A DNA stretch of 64,000 bases. It comes from Nodosilinea sp. PGN35. Lineage in GTDB: Bacteria > Cyanobacteriota > Cyanobacteriia > Phormidesmidales > Phormidesmidaceae. Every line of letters starts with the position of its first letter. Position 1 is the first letter of the stretch. The stretch covers positions 744,001-808,000 of the forward strand of contig NZ_JAQKQJ010000010.1 of assembly GCF_029109325.1 (NCBI RefSeq), in the 5' to 3' direction. This document shows positions 54,827-62,427 of this stretch, piece after piece. The notes under the pieces were generated by a model. That model worked only from the letters and a program-made list of their open reading frames with translations. It searched no databases and was not told the origin of the DNA. Position numbers and translations under genes: made by a program.

Positions 54827-54838
54827 AGGGATTTTGAA

Positions 54839-54912
54839 TTTTAGATTGGGGATTTTGGATTTAGGGCAGCGTCCAAAATCTGTCCAAAATCTAAAATCGC
54901 TAATCCAAAATC
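54839..54912. repeat. AAAATC/GATTTT simple-repeat hairpin between convergent genes
   Basis: GATTTTGGATT (54851-54861) pairs with AATCCAAAATC (54902-54912), and TTTTAGAT (54839) pairs with ATCTAAAA (54889). The units are the same AAAATCC heptamers seen at 29516-29546. It separates the convergent K+ channel and Lin0512 genes and reaches into the Lin0512 stop region, so it could act as bidirectional terminator. Confidence 0.6.
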
Positions 54913-55277
54913 GCTTTGTCAGGGATTAGGACGGTAACGGCGGCGATCGCCACATACATATCGTCATTCTTATCGTCTAGCTCAGGGATGGCGCGGCCCG
55001 CGACTACCATGCCGCCTTCCTTAAGCACCAGGGTCTTTTGGCCAAAGGGCAGCACCGTCAGCACCTCGTCTTGGCGCACCTGGTCGGGGAAGGGGACGGC
55101 GATCTGTACCTCCACCAGCATTTCGTTGGGGTGGCTAAGCCCGGCGACTTCCCAGACGCCGGGGAGGGCATTGTGGGCGATCGCATTGCGCACCGCCCGC
55201 GCCGCTGCCACCGTCGGGTCCTGGCCGTGCTGATCGACGCCCATTCCCATTTCAATAATCAGTCGCTTGTGGGCCAC
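54900..55277 (-). CDS. Lin0512 family protein
   Basis: A 125-residue conserved protein of the Lin0512/TIGR02058 family, function unknown. It has the family text KRLIIEMGMGVDQHGQDPTVAAARAVRNAI, GLSHPNEMLVEVQIAVPFP, then a GGMVVAG stretch and YVAIAAVTVLIP at the end. A long upstream extension of the frame is open, but GTG 55277 (VAHKRLIIEMG) has GAGGAGG four bases upstream, which decides the start. A single gene. Confidence 0.82.
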   Translation of the reverse strand: MAHKRLIIEMGMGVDQHGQDPTVAAARAVRNAIAHNALPGVWEVAGLSHPNEMLVEVQIAVPFPDQVRQDEVLTVLPFGQKTLVLKEGGMVVAGRAIPELDDKNDDMYVAIAAVTVLIPDKAILD

Positions 55278-55667
55278 AGCGCCTCCTCGGGCGTGAATTG
55301 ACACCCTTGATTTTAGGGGTAAGCGCCCGTTGATGCCTCTGGGAACCGACATCAGCGTCAATATTCGATTGCTCAAATTGACACAGAAGGGCCCCGTCAG
55401 TATCGAATGAAGTCAGCCCATTGTTCCTGGGGTCAAGGGGTCAGACACCCGAGTAAAGCTAGTCTCACTTTTGGCAAGCGGTACTAGCTGGGGTGGAAAC
55501 TCCCCAAAACCAAATCAGATGGTTGTAGATCATCTATTTACTCCTATAACTTTCCTATAGGATTCTTCTACTCTTAGTTTCAAGTCATCTCACTTTACCT
55601 ATGCTTGGAAGACGGGCGAATTCCAAGCATAGGGCGTTCCTTTTTGGAGAATACAAAGGGGCTAGCT
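55278..55667. other. AT-rich intergenic region with leader hairpin
   Basis: This 390-base gap is noticeably AT-richer from about 55440 on. A perfect 13-bp inverted repeat, CCTATGCTTGGAA (55598-55610) with TTCCAAGCATAGG (55621-55633), loops GACGGGCGAA and is followed by GCGTTCCTTTTT. It lies 35 bases before the receiver gene start, so it looks like an attenuator or terminator in that gene's leader. TATAAC at about 55545 may be part of the promoter. Confidence 0.55.
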
Positions 55668-56057
55668 ATGCCCAGTCATTCAATTCTTCTAATTGAGAAT
55701 GAAGCTGGCCTTCGAGACGTTTTAGGCGACTGTCTGAGCGAGCTTGGCGGTTGGGATGTCAGGCTCTCAGAGTCTATTCAAGAAGGCATTAAGCTGTGCA
55801 AAGAAAAACGCCCAGATGTTATCTTAATTGACGCGTCTACGTCTGAAAATGATGCAATACTTCTTGTCGAGCAGCTAAAGCAGTACTCTGTCAGTCAGTC
55901 GGTACCTATACTTCTGATTAGCTCTCTAGCCAACTGGTTTACTCTAAAAGAGTTTCGCCAGATGGGATTTTCTGGAGCAATCAGCAAACCCTTTAACCCA
56001 TATACCCTATCGTCTCAGGTATATCGCTTGATGGCGTTGGGAAACCCCAAATCTTAA
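55668..56057 (+). CDS. Single-domain response regulator (receiver)
   Basis: A 129-residue stand-alone receiver domain. The acidic pocket reads LIENEAG (Glu/Glu), and the phospho-acceptor Asp is in DVILIDASTSEND. The conserved Thr/Ser is in LLISSLA, and the Lys is in ISKPFNP. No output domain follows, so it may act as a phosphate relay or bind a partner, as CheY/Spo0F-like proteins do. ATG 55668 (MPSHSILLIENE) follows AAAGGGGC. The gene and its flanks are AT-richer than neighbours, suggesting acquisition. Confidence 0.85.
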   Translation: MPSHSILLIENEAGLRDVLGDCLSELGGWDVRLSESIQEGIKLCKEKRPDVILIDASTSENDAILLVEQLKQYSVSQSVPILLISSLANWFTLKEFRQMGFSGAISKPFNPYTLSSQVYRLMALGNPKS

Positions 56058-56214
56058 TCTACCGAATCAAAATTTAGTCTATTTTGGTCGTAGATCCTAA
56101 AACCTAGAGCTGCTTTCAATGCTTCAGATTTCAAGCAAGTAAGTTCAGAAAGATTAGATTTTTCTGAGTTTTCTATTCCTTTTTTTAGTCGGCAACCAGT
56201 GCCAGGAGAAATGT

Positions 56215-56709
56215 ATGTCTACATTGACGGTGTGGAAGTTTAAAACCCCTGAAGGGGCCGAGAAAGCTTTGGCAAAGCTGGGTGAGCTGCAAAAGCAAGA
56301 GATTGTTAAGGTGCTCGACGCTGCGGTGGTCACCTGGCCGACCGGGCGCAGCAAGCCCAAAACCTACCAGGCGGTGAGCACCGTGGGCATTGGGGCCCTG
56401 GGTGGGGCCTTTTGGGGCATGCTGTTTGGCCTGATCTTTTTGGTGCCGCTGTTTGGCCTGCTGGTGGGGGCAGCGGCAGGGGCGCTGTCGGGCAAGTTTA
56501 CCGACTACGGCATCAACGACGACTTCATCAAAGATCTGCGCGACAAGGTGACCGAGGGCACTTCGGCTCTGTTTTTGCTTACCGGGCAGGTCACGGTAGA
56601 CAAGGTCAGCGAGGCTTTTGCCCCCGATGAGGTGGGCGAACTGATTCAGTCAAACCTGAGCGCCGAGCAAGAGGCTAAGCTGCGCGAAGACTTTGGCGCT
56701 GAGCTGTAG
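56215..56709 (+). CDS. DUF1269 membrane protein
   Basis: A 164-residue protein of the DUF1269 family. The N-terminal part is a small alpha/beta domain (TLTVWKFKTPEGAEKALAKL). A Gly-rich hydrophobic hairpin lies at about 60-100 (GIGALGGAFWGMLFGLIFLV, GLLVGAAAGALSGKF). A C-terminal amphipathic helical domain ends with ELIQSNLSAEQEAKLREDFG. The glycine zipper suggests membrane insertion. The family role is unknown; it is often stress-induced in cyanobacteria. A hairpin follows the gene at 56726. Confidence 0.85.
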   Translation: MSTLTVWKFKTPEGAEKALAKLGELQKQEIVKVLDAAVVTWPTGRSKPKTYQAVSTVGIGALGGAFWGMLFGLIFLVPLFGLLVGAAAGALSGKFTDYGINDDFIKDLRDKVTEGTSALFLLTGQVTVDKVSEAFAPDEVGELIQSNLSAEQEAKLREDFGAEL

Positions 56710-56725
56710 ATCGCCTCAGCCGCAG

Positions 56726-56753
56726 GGTGCGTCATACCAGGCGATGACGCACC
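56726..56753 (+). terminator. Hairpin after the DUF1269 gene
   Basis: GGTGCGTCAT (56726-56735) pairs perfectly with ATGACGCACC (56744-56753) around ACCAGGCG. It lies 17 bases after the DUF1269 stop but lacks a T run. It resembles the short hairpins that end many transcripts here. Confidence 0.5.
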
Positions 56754-56790
56754 GCATCCCTCGCCATCGCATCTTTCAGCGATGCAGCGT

Positions 56791-56839
56791 TTGCCCAGGG
56801 TGGGCAATGTCCACCCTACGGTGGCTACAGTCGCCGAAG
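56791..56839. repeat. GGTGGGCA-repeat, extended copy
   Basis: CCAGGGTGGGCAATGTCCACCCTACGGTGGCTACAGTCGCCG-type sequence shares both the inverted GGTGGGCA core and the TACAGTCGCCG tail with the copy at 18709-18760. It is the second extended member of this dispersed family. Confidence 0.6.
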
Positions 56840-56873
56840 TGAAGCCGATATTTTCTGGTTGGAAAATTCCGCA

Positions 56874-57038
56874 ATGGTTAGGAAATCGCACTCACGCATT
56901 GGGTTGGGGGGAACAGTGTTGGCCCTCGCCTTTGCCCTCACAGCTCCCTTGGCCAGCCAGGCTCAGCTTCCCAATCGTCCAGCACCGGGCAGTGTTTTTC
57001 AGGTTTTTTGGGCCTCGAGCAGTTTTGAAAAGTTCTAA
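56874..57038 (+). CDS. Very short exported ORF, possible gene remnant
   Basis: A 54-codon frame from ATG 56874 to TAA 57036-57038 reads MVRKSHSRIGLGGTVLALAF and continues to ASQA|QLPNRP, a near-perfect Sec signal peptide with an AXA-type cleavage site. Only about 24 mature residues (QLPNRPAPGSVFQVFWASSS...) follow before the stop. The reading ends in the simple TTTTGAG repeat, so it may be the N terminus of a longer exported gene truncated by repeat expansion. It could also be a genuine small secreted peptide. No ribosome binding site of quality is visible (GGAAAATTCCGCA). Confidence 0.4.
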   Translation: MVRKSHSRIGLGGTVLALAFALTAPLASQAQLPNRPAPGSVFQVFWASSSFEKF

Positions 57039-57039
57039 A

Positions 57040-57066
57040 TTTTGAGTTTTGAGTTTTGAGTTTTGA
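57040..57066. repeat. TTTTGAG tandem repeat
   Basis: About four tandem copies of the TTTTGAG heptamer with minor variation follow AAGTTCTAAA. It is a simple repeat of the kind common between cyanobacterial genes, located where the short exported ORF stops. Confidence 0.7.
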
Positions 57067-57100
57067 ATTAATCGCCAAACTCAGATTGTCTAATGCCAGC

Positions 57101-57123
57101 TGTAGGGTGGGCAGTGCCCACCA
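57101..57123. repeat. GTAGGGTGGGCAGTGCCCACC repeat
   Basis: TGTAGGGTGGGCAGTGCCCACC is a compact copy of the dispersed inverted motif. It lies about 75 bases upstream of the APC antiporter start. Confidence 0.65.
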
Positions 57124-57194
57124 TTTCCCTACCGTTTTTAAGCAATTCCCTGAACGTTAGCAGCACTCAACCCAGCAATTCACGGGAGACGAGT

Positions 57195-58664
57195 ATGACT
57201 TCAGAACAGGATTTTGGCGCTGCTATAGACCCTAGCTATAGCGGAGAAACGGGGAAGCAAACGCTGTCGGTATGGGCGCTGACGGCGCTGGTGGTGGGCT
57301 CCATGGTGGGGGCCGGAATTTTTACCCTGCCCGCCGCCTTTGGTCGCGCGACTGGCGTGGTGGGCGGGCTGATTGCCTGGGCGATCGCAGGGGTTGGCAT
57401 GCTGATGCTGGCCTTTGTGTTTCAAACCCTGGCCCAGCGCCAGCCCGACCTCGACTCTGGGGTCTTTATCTACGCCAAGGCGGGCTTTGGCAACTACATC
57501 GGCTTTTTGGCGGCCCTGGCCTTTTGGGCCAGCACCTGCGTTGGCAATGTGTCGTATTTTGTATTGATTAAATCGACCCTGGGCACGTTTTTTCCGGTGT
57601 TTGGCGACGGCAATACGGTGCAGGCGGTGGCGGCTTCGTCGGTGATTATCTGGCTGTTTCACGTCATGATTTTGCGCGGCGTGCAGCAGGCCACCGGGCT
57701 CAACACCATCGTCACCGTCGCCAAGATTGTGCCGATTCTGGTGTTTTTGTTTATTCTGCTGTTTGCCTTTAACCCTGAGGTGTTTACGGCCAACCTGCTG
57801 GGGGGCGAGGGCTACGCTGAGCCCCTCTGGCAGCAGGTGCGCAACACCATGCTGGTGACGGTGTTTGTGTTCATTGGCATTGAGGGGGCCAGCATTTACT
57901 CCCGCTATGCCGAGAAGCGATCGGATGTGGGGGTGGCCACGGTGCTGGGGTTTGTCGGGGTGCTGTGCCTGCTGGTGCTGGTGACGATGCTGCCCTTTGG
58001 CCTGCTGCCCCGTGCCGAACTGGCGGAGCTGCGCAACCCGTCGATGGCCGGAGCGCTGGAGGTCGTGGTGGGGCGCTGGGGCAACGTTTTTGTCAGCATT
58101 GGCCTAATAATCTCGGTGCTGGGGGCGTTTTTGGCCTGGACGCTGTTTGCGGCGGAGGTGCCCTTTATGGCCGCCAAAAACAACCTGATGCCCAGCTTTC
58201 TCAACCACGAAAATGCTGAGAAGGTGCCGTCCCGCTCCCTCTGGATGACCAACATCGTGGTGCAGGGCTTTTTGATCGTCACGCTGTTTGCCCAAAACGC
58301 CTTTACCCTCGCGTTGGAACTCACCAGCGCCATGTCTCTGATTCCCTACCTGCTGGTGGCCGCCTTTGCTCTCAAGCTGGCCCTCACCCGCGAAACCTAC
58401 AACAACGACCCCAGCCGCAACCGCGAGCTAGTCATCAGCATTGTGGCCGTGCTGTATTCGATTTTGATGCTGGTGGCCGGGGGGCTAGAGAAACTGCTGC
58501 TGGCGGCGCTGATTTTGGTGCCCGGCACAGTGCTGTTCTTTTTGTCGCGGCGAGAACAGGGCCTGCGGGTGTTTGGCTTTTGGGAACTGGTGCTGTTTAC
58601 GGTGACGGCGATCGCGGCACTGTCGGGGCTGTATGGCCTTTGGACGGGATTGATCGCAATTTAA
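57195..58664 (+). CDS. APC-family basic amino-acid antiporter (ArcD-like)
   Basis: A 489-residue transporter with about 12 membrane helices. The N-terminal helix VVGSMVGAGIFTLPAAFG is the APC signature, and SGVFIYAKAGFGNYIGFLAA is typical of the arginine:ornithine / lysine:agmatine antiporter group. It ends with a short charged tail. The frame is open from 57093, but ATG 57195 (MTSEQDFGAAI) follows GGGAGACGAGT. It precedes arginine deiminase by about 100 bases with a palindrome between, matching the arcD-arcA partnership of the arginine deiminase pathway; arginine/ornithine exchange is therefore inferred. Confidence 0.85.
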   Translation: MTSEQDFGAAIDPSYSGETGKQTLSVWALTALVVGSMVGAGIFTLPAAFGRATGVVGGLIAWAIAGVGMLMLAFVFQTLAQRQPDLDSGVFIYAKAGFGNYIGFLAALAFWASTCVGNVSYFVLIKSTLGTFFPVFGDGNTVQAVAASSVIIWLFHVMILRGVQQATGLNTIVTVAKIVPILVFLFILLFAFNPEVFTANLLGGEGYAEPLWQQVRNTMLVTVFVFIGIEGASIYSRYAEKRSDVGVATVLGFVGVLCLLVLVTMLPFGLLPRAELAELRNPSMAGALEVVVGRWGNVFVSIGLIISVLGAFLAWTLFAAEVPFMAAKNNLMPSFLNHENAEKVPSRSLWMTNIVVQGFLIVTLFAQNAFTLALELTSAMSLIPYLLVAAFALKLALTRETYNNDPSRNRELVISIVAVLYSILMLVAGGLEKLLLAALILVPGTVLFFLSRREQGLRVFGFWELVLFTVTAIAALSGLYGLWTGLIAI

Positions 58665-58686
58665 CCAACCAACCTTAGAACGTTTA

Positions 58687-58716
58687 AACGTTAGAACGTG
58701 CGCACGTTCTAACGTT
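58687..58716. repeat. 30-bp perfect palindrome between antiporter and arginine deiminase
   Basis: AACGTTAGAACGTGC (58687-58701) is the exact inverse of GCACGTTCTAACGTT (58702-58716). The sequence shares AACGTT blocks with the dispersed palindrome family (AACGTTCAAACGTTTGAACGTT) but has a different centre. It lies 22 bases after the antiporter stop, so it could act as a transcriptional stop or as a protein-binding palindrome. Confidence 0.7.
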
Positions 58717-58765
58717 CCCCACTCCTGTTAAGCCATTGTTACTTTCCCCATCGACGGAATCCCCT

Positions 58766-60019
58766 ATGACCACCGAAACCCCCACCTACGGCGTCCACTC
58801 CGAAGTCGGCAAGCTGCGCAAAGTCATGGTCTGCTCGCCGGGGCTGGCCCACTCGCGCCTCACCCCCAGCAACAACGACGACCTGCTGTTTGACGATGTG
58901 CTGTGGGTGGAGATGGCCAGGCGCGACCACGCCGACTTTGTGCTGAAGATGCGATCGCGCGGCATTGACGTAATCGAGATGCACGAGATGCTGGCGGAAA
59001 CCGTCGCCATCCCCGAAGCGAAAAGGTGGATTCTCGACCAGCAGATTGTGCCCAATGAGGTGGGCCTGGGCCTGGTGGAGGACGTGCGGGCCTTTCTCGA
59101 TGAGCTGCCCCCGGCAAAGCTGGCGGAATACCTGATCGGCGGCCTGGCGGTCTACGACATGCCCCTCGACTTTGGCAGCGAGCTGCTGAAGCTGGCCCAG
59201 GAGAACGACGGCTACGCGGGCTACCTGCTGCCGCCCTTGCCCAACACCCTCTACACCCGCGACACCACCTGCTGGATCTACGGCGGCGTCACCCTCAACC
59301 CGCTGTACTGGCCCGCCCGCCACGAAGAAACCGTGCTGACCACGGCAATCTACAAGTTTCACCCCAGCTTTGCCACCGCCGATTTTTCTATCTGGTGGGG
59401 CGACCCCACCGAGTACCACGGCACCGCCACCTTTGAGGGCGGCGACGTCATGCCCATCGGCAAGGGCATTGTGCTGGTGGGCATGAGCGAGCGCACCTCC
59501 TACCAGGCGATTACCCAGGTGGCGGCCAACTTATTCGCTAAGGGCGGGGCCGAACGGGTGATCGTGGCGGGCATGCCGAAGCTGCGATCGGCCATGCATC
59601 TGGATACGGTGTTTACCTTCTGCGATCGCGACCTGGTCACCCTGTTCCCACCGATCATGAACCAGGTGGTGACGTTCTCCATCTACCCCAGCGACAGTCC
59701 TCGCGGCTACACCATCGTCAAAGAAGAGAAATCCTTTGTGGATGTGGTGGCGCAGGCCCTGGGGTTGCCCAAGCTGCGGGTGGTGGAGACCGGCGGCAAC
59801 GCCTACCAGGAGCAGCGCCAGCAGTGGGACAGCGGCAACAACGCCGTGTGTCTGGAGCCGGGGGTGGTGGTGATGTATGACCGCAACACCGTCACCAACA
59901 CCGCCCTGCGCAAAGAGGGCGTTGAGGTGGTCACCATAGTCGGCGCGGAGCTGGGCCGCGGGCGCGGCGGCGGCCACTGCATGACCTGCCCGATCATCCG
60001 CGACGCCGTGGATTTCTAG
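58766..60019 (+). CDS. arcA: Arginine deiminase
   Basis: Hydrolyses arginine to citrulline and ammonia, the first step of the arginine deiminase pathway. The 417-residue guanidino-modifying enzyme shows [15 protein letters not shown] at the start, the FEGGD motif in [11 protein letters not shown], the [13 protein letters not shown] segment and the nucleophile Cys near the C terminus in [13 protein letters not shown]. This is the bacterial-type ADI, not the two-domain AgrE/ArgZ arginine dihydrolase. The frame is open from 58736, but ATG 58766 ([11 protein letters not shown]) is the family start. No arcB or arcC is present in the window. Confidence 0.95.
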   Translation: MTTETPTYGVHSEVGKLRKVMVCSPGLAHSRLTPSNNDDLLFDDVLWVEMARRDHADFVLKMRSRGIDVIEMHEMLAETVAIPEAKRWILDQQIVPNEVGLGLVEDVRAFLDELPPAKLAEYLIGGLAVYDMPLDFGSELLKLAQENDGYAGYLLPPLPNTLYTRDTTCWIYGGVTLNPLYWPARHEETVLTTAIYKFHPSFATADFSIWWGDPTEYHGTATFEGGDVMPIGKGIVLVGMSERTSYQAITQVAANLFAKGGAERVIVAGMPKLRSAMHLDTVFTFCDRDLVTLFPPIMNQVVTFSIYPSDSPRGYTIVKEEKSFVDVVAQALGLPKLRVVETGGNAYQEQRQQWDSGNNAVCLEPGVVVMYDRNTVTNTALRKEGVEVVTIVGAELGRGRGGGHCMTCPIIRDAVDF

Positions 60020-60031
60020 GTTTACAGCCAC

Positions 60032-60093
60032 AGCTATGGTTGTTCGGGTATCGGTAACCCTGAGAACGTTCAAACGTTTGAACGTTCTCAGGG
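60032..60093. repeat. 36-bp perfect palindrome with half element, copy 5
   Basis: Positions 60058-60093 form a perfect 36-bp palindrome around AACGTTCAAACGTTTGAACGTT. To its left, AGCTATGGTTGTTCGGGTATCGGTAA resembles the left arm of the dispersed element; the right arm is not recognisable. It follows the arginine deiminase stop by about 38 bases. Confidence 0.7.
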
Positions 60094-60360
60094 CATTGGC
60101 CCCCTCCCCCCAAGCTTCCTGGGCAGTGCCGGGTTGAATCGAGTCCATGTATCCTCCCCAAGCCTGCCCAGGCTTTCCTCCTGGGGAGCCATGCCCACCA
60201 CCACCCGGCCTCCCCTCGTAGGGTGGGCAATGCCCACCTCAAGCGTGAGCTACCAACAGTTCAACCCAACTTGCCTCTGGGTAAGGCAGCGTTCACCAAA
60301 GCTCCTACACCGACCCTCAAGTCCATGGTGGGCAGTGCCCACCCTACCCAAGGAAATGCC
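60094..60360. repeat. Intergenic region with two GTGGGCA repeats
   Basis: Copies of the GTAGGGTGGGCAATGCCCACC motif lie at 60217-60238 (forward) and 60323-60348 (GGTGGGCAGTGCCCACCCTAC). No gene is seen in the 267 bases. CCCAAGCTTCCTGGG and CCTCCCCAAGCCTGCCCAGG at about 60108-60172 are locally repetitive. Confidence 0.55.
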
Positions 60361-60918
60361 ATGTTCAACAAAGATCGACCCAGCCGTCGGGAGCAGCGCC
60401 GCGAGGAGCGCGAAGTATTTGGCCGCCGGGGCACCGCCACCCAGTACCGCCTGCGGGAGAGCCTCTTTTCCCTTGGCGACGACTTTTGGATTGAGGACGC
60501 CCAGGGGCAGCGGGTCTTCAAGGTGGACGGCAAGCTGCTGCGGGTGCGCAACACCCTGTTCTTTGAAGACATGCAGGGCAACCGGGTGTGCAAACTTCAG
60601 GAAAGGCTGCTCACCATCAAAGACACCATGACCATCGAAGGCCCTAACGACGAGCCTATGGCCACGGTAAAGAAAGCGCTGATCTCGCCCCTGCGCGATC
60701 GCTGGACAGTCCAGGTCGGCGACGGCCCGGATCTAGCCGTGCGGGGCAATGTGCTCGACTACGAGTACACCATCGGCGAAGTCGGGCGCAAAGTGGCCGA
60801 GGTTTCCAAGCGCTGGTTCCGCATTGCCAACACCTACGGCGTCCAGATCGAGCCATCGCAGAACGACATTCTCATTTTGGCCGTCACCGTCGCCCTCGAT
60901 CGCATGGCCCATCCCTAG
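60361..60918 (+). CDS. LURP-one-related (LOR/tubby-like) family protein
   Basis: A 185-residue cytosolic protein. After a basic Arg/Glu-rich start (MFNKDRPSRREQRREEREVF) it matches the LURP-one-related beta-barrel-with-helix pattern: YRLRESLFSLGDDFWIED, GQRVFKVDGKLLRVRNTL, RVCKLQERLLTIKDTMTI, then VLDYEYTIGEVGRKVAEVSK. LOR proteins share the tubby/scramblase fold; the bacterial role is unknown. Upstream frames are open, but ATG 60361 is the sensible start. It lies within the antiporter-ADI-cyanophycinase block with no evident link. Confidence 0.82.
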   Translation: MFNKDRPSRREQRREEREVFGRRGTATQYRLRESLFSLGDDFWIEDAQGQRVFKVDGKLLRVRNTLFFEDMQGNRVCKLQERLLTIKDTMTIEGPNDEPMATVKKALISPLRDRWTVQVGDGPDLAVRGNVLDYEYTIGEVGRKVAEVSKRWFRIANTYGVQIEPSQNDILILAVTVALDRMAHP

Positions 60919-61115
60919 CGCCAACCGCACCCATCCCCGTAGGGTGGGCACTGCCCACCAGCCCCCCTTGCCAAACCCCGGCCCCAAAGGCAAGCTGACC
61001 CGTCGAGGCGATCGCCATCCCGCAGAGTCCAAGGTAGGCGGTGTCCACCCTACTCCGTATAACAAGACAGGGATCGCCCCAGGCTTTCCCCCAGACAATT
61101 TCATAGGAAACGCTA
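60919..61115. repeat. Intergenic region with GTGGGCA repeats
   Basis: CCGTAGGGTGGGCACTGCCCACC at 60938-60960 and AAGGTAGGCGGTGTCCACCCTACTCC at 61031-61055 are two more copies, the second diverged. No gene is present between the LURP-one and baeRF3 genes. Confidence 0.55.
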
Positions 61116-62192
61116 ATGATTACCCGCCAAGACCTCAAAGAACTGCAAGCCCTCACCAAGGTGCCTGCCCTGTCGCTGCTGCTGCCCACCCACCGCACCT
61201 CCCCCGACAACAAGCAAGACCCCATTCGGGTCAAAAACCTGGTCAAAGAGGCCAGCGATCGCCTCGCCGAAGAATTTTCTGCCCGCGAGCTGGAGCCGTT
61301 GCTGAAGAACCTGGACGAGCTGGTCAACGACATCGACTACACCTACGCCCTCGACGGACTGGCCCTGTTCGCCAGTCACGACTTTGCCAAAAAGTTCTAC
61401 CTGCCCTTCACCGTGCCCAAGCGGGTGATCATCGACCAGAGCTTCGCCACCCGCGACCTGGTCTACGGTCTGCACCGCGCCCAGCGCTACTGGGTGGTTT
61501 TGCTCAGCCAAAATGCCAGCCGCCTGCTGGCGGGTACCGGCGAAACCCTCGAAGAGATCAACAACAAAGACTTCCCTTTGCAAATGGAGGGGCCGGGGGC
61601 CACCACCGCCCTGCCCGACAGCGCTGATTCCGCCTACATGGACGATCGCCACCGCCGCTTTTTCCAATCGGTGGATCGCGCCTTTAGCGCCGTGGCTGAG
61701 GACGACACCCTGCCCATCGTCGTGGGCGGCGTGATCCGCCAGATCTCCTTCTTCCAGGAAGTTTCCCAGTACACCTCGCAGATTGCGGGCACCATCACCG
61801 GCAACTTCGACAGCGCCACCGAAGCCGAGCTGGTGCCCCAGGTGTGGCCTTTTGTGCAGGAGGTGCGCGCCCAGCAGCGCCAGGAGGCCCTGGCCGCCCT
61901 AGATGCGGCGATGGGGGAGAAAAAAGTCTCCACCGCCCTGGAGGAAATCTGGCAGCTGGCCAACGAAGGGCGCGGCCAGCTGCTGCTGGTGGAGGGCAAC
62001 TACCACGTCCCAGGGGTGGTGGATGACCAGGGCGGTCTGCAAGTTGTCGAAGAAAAAGGCGGCACCGAGGTGATGGACGACGCCATCGACGAAATCATCG
62101 AAGCCGTGCTGGCCAAGGGTGGCGAGGTGATGCTGATGGAGGACGGTGCCCTGGCCGACCACCACGGCATTGCCCTGACGCTGCGCTACTAG
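61116..62192 (+). CDS. baeRF3-domain protein (bacterial release-factor-like)
   Basis: A 358-residue cytosolic protein resembling family 3 of the bacterial archaeo-eukaryotic release-factor (eRF1-like) domains. The start MITRQDLKELQALTKVPALS, LLLPTHRTSPDNKQDPIRVKNLV and FASHDFAKKFYLPFTV fit the N-terminal part; IEQ-like and C-terminal DAIDEIIEAVLAKGGEVMLM belong to the Rossmann-like L7Ae-type end. Family members are proposed ribosome- or stress-associated factors, with no defined activity. Start ATG 61116. It precedes the cyanophycinase gene on the same strand with a hairpin between. Confidence 0.72.
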   Translation: MITRQDLKELQALTKVPALSLLLPTHRTSPDNKQDPIRVKNLVKEASDRLAEEFSARELEPLLKNLDELVNDIDYTYALDGLALFASHDFAKKFYLPFTVPKRVIIDQSFATRDLVYGLHRAQRYWVVLLSQNASRLLAGTGETLEEINNKDFPLQMEGPGATTALPDSADSAYMDDRHRRFFQSVDRAFSAVAEDDTLPIVVGGVIRQISFFQEVSQYTSQIAGTITGNFDSATEAELVPQVWPFVQEVRAQQRQEALAALDAAMGEKKVSTALEEIWQLANEGRGQLLLVEGNYHVPGVVDDQGGLQVVEEKGGTEVMDDAIDEIIEAVLAKGGEVMLMEDGALADHHGIALTLRY

Positions 62193-62213
62193 ATCAGGTT
62201 TGAGTTCTTAGGT

Positions 62214-62250
62214 TTGAGGTTTGAGTTGCGATTCCTAACTCAAACCTCAA
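62214..62250. terminator. Terminator-like TTGAGGTTTGAGTT hairpin after baeRF3
   Basis: TTGAGGTTTGAGTT (62214-62227) pairs perfectly over 14 bases with AACTCAAACCTCAA (62237-62250) around GCGATTCCT. It is made of tandem GGTTTGA units, placing it in the simple-repeat hairpin group, and lies 20 bases after the baeRF3 stop. Confidence 0.6.
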
Positions 62251-62427
62251 CCCTCAACCTTCAGCACTAAGAGCCCCCTTGCCACCCGGGGCAAACCCAT
62301 ACCCTCCTCTGCCCCTCAGACTCAGCCAATGGGTATAGCACAACTGACTCACCAATCTGGGATGCTGGAATTCTGTATTAACAGATACCCCAAACATTCT
62401 TTACAGACACCTTAAGGAGTCATCACC

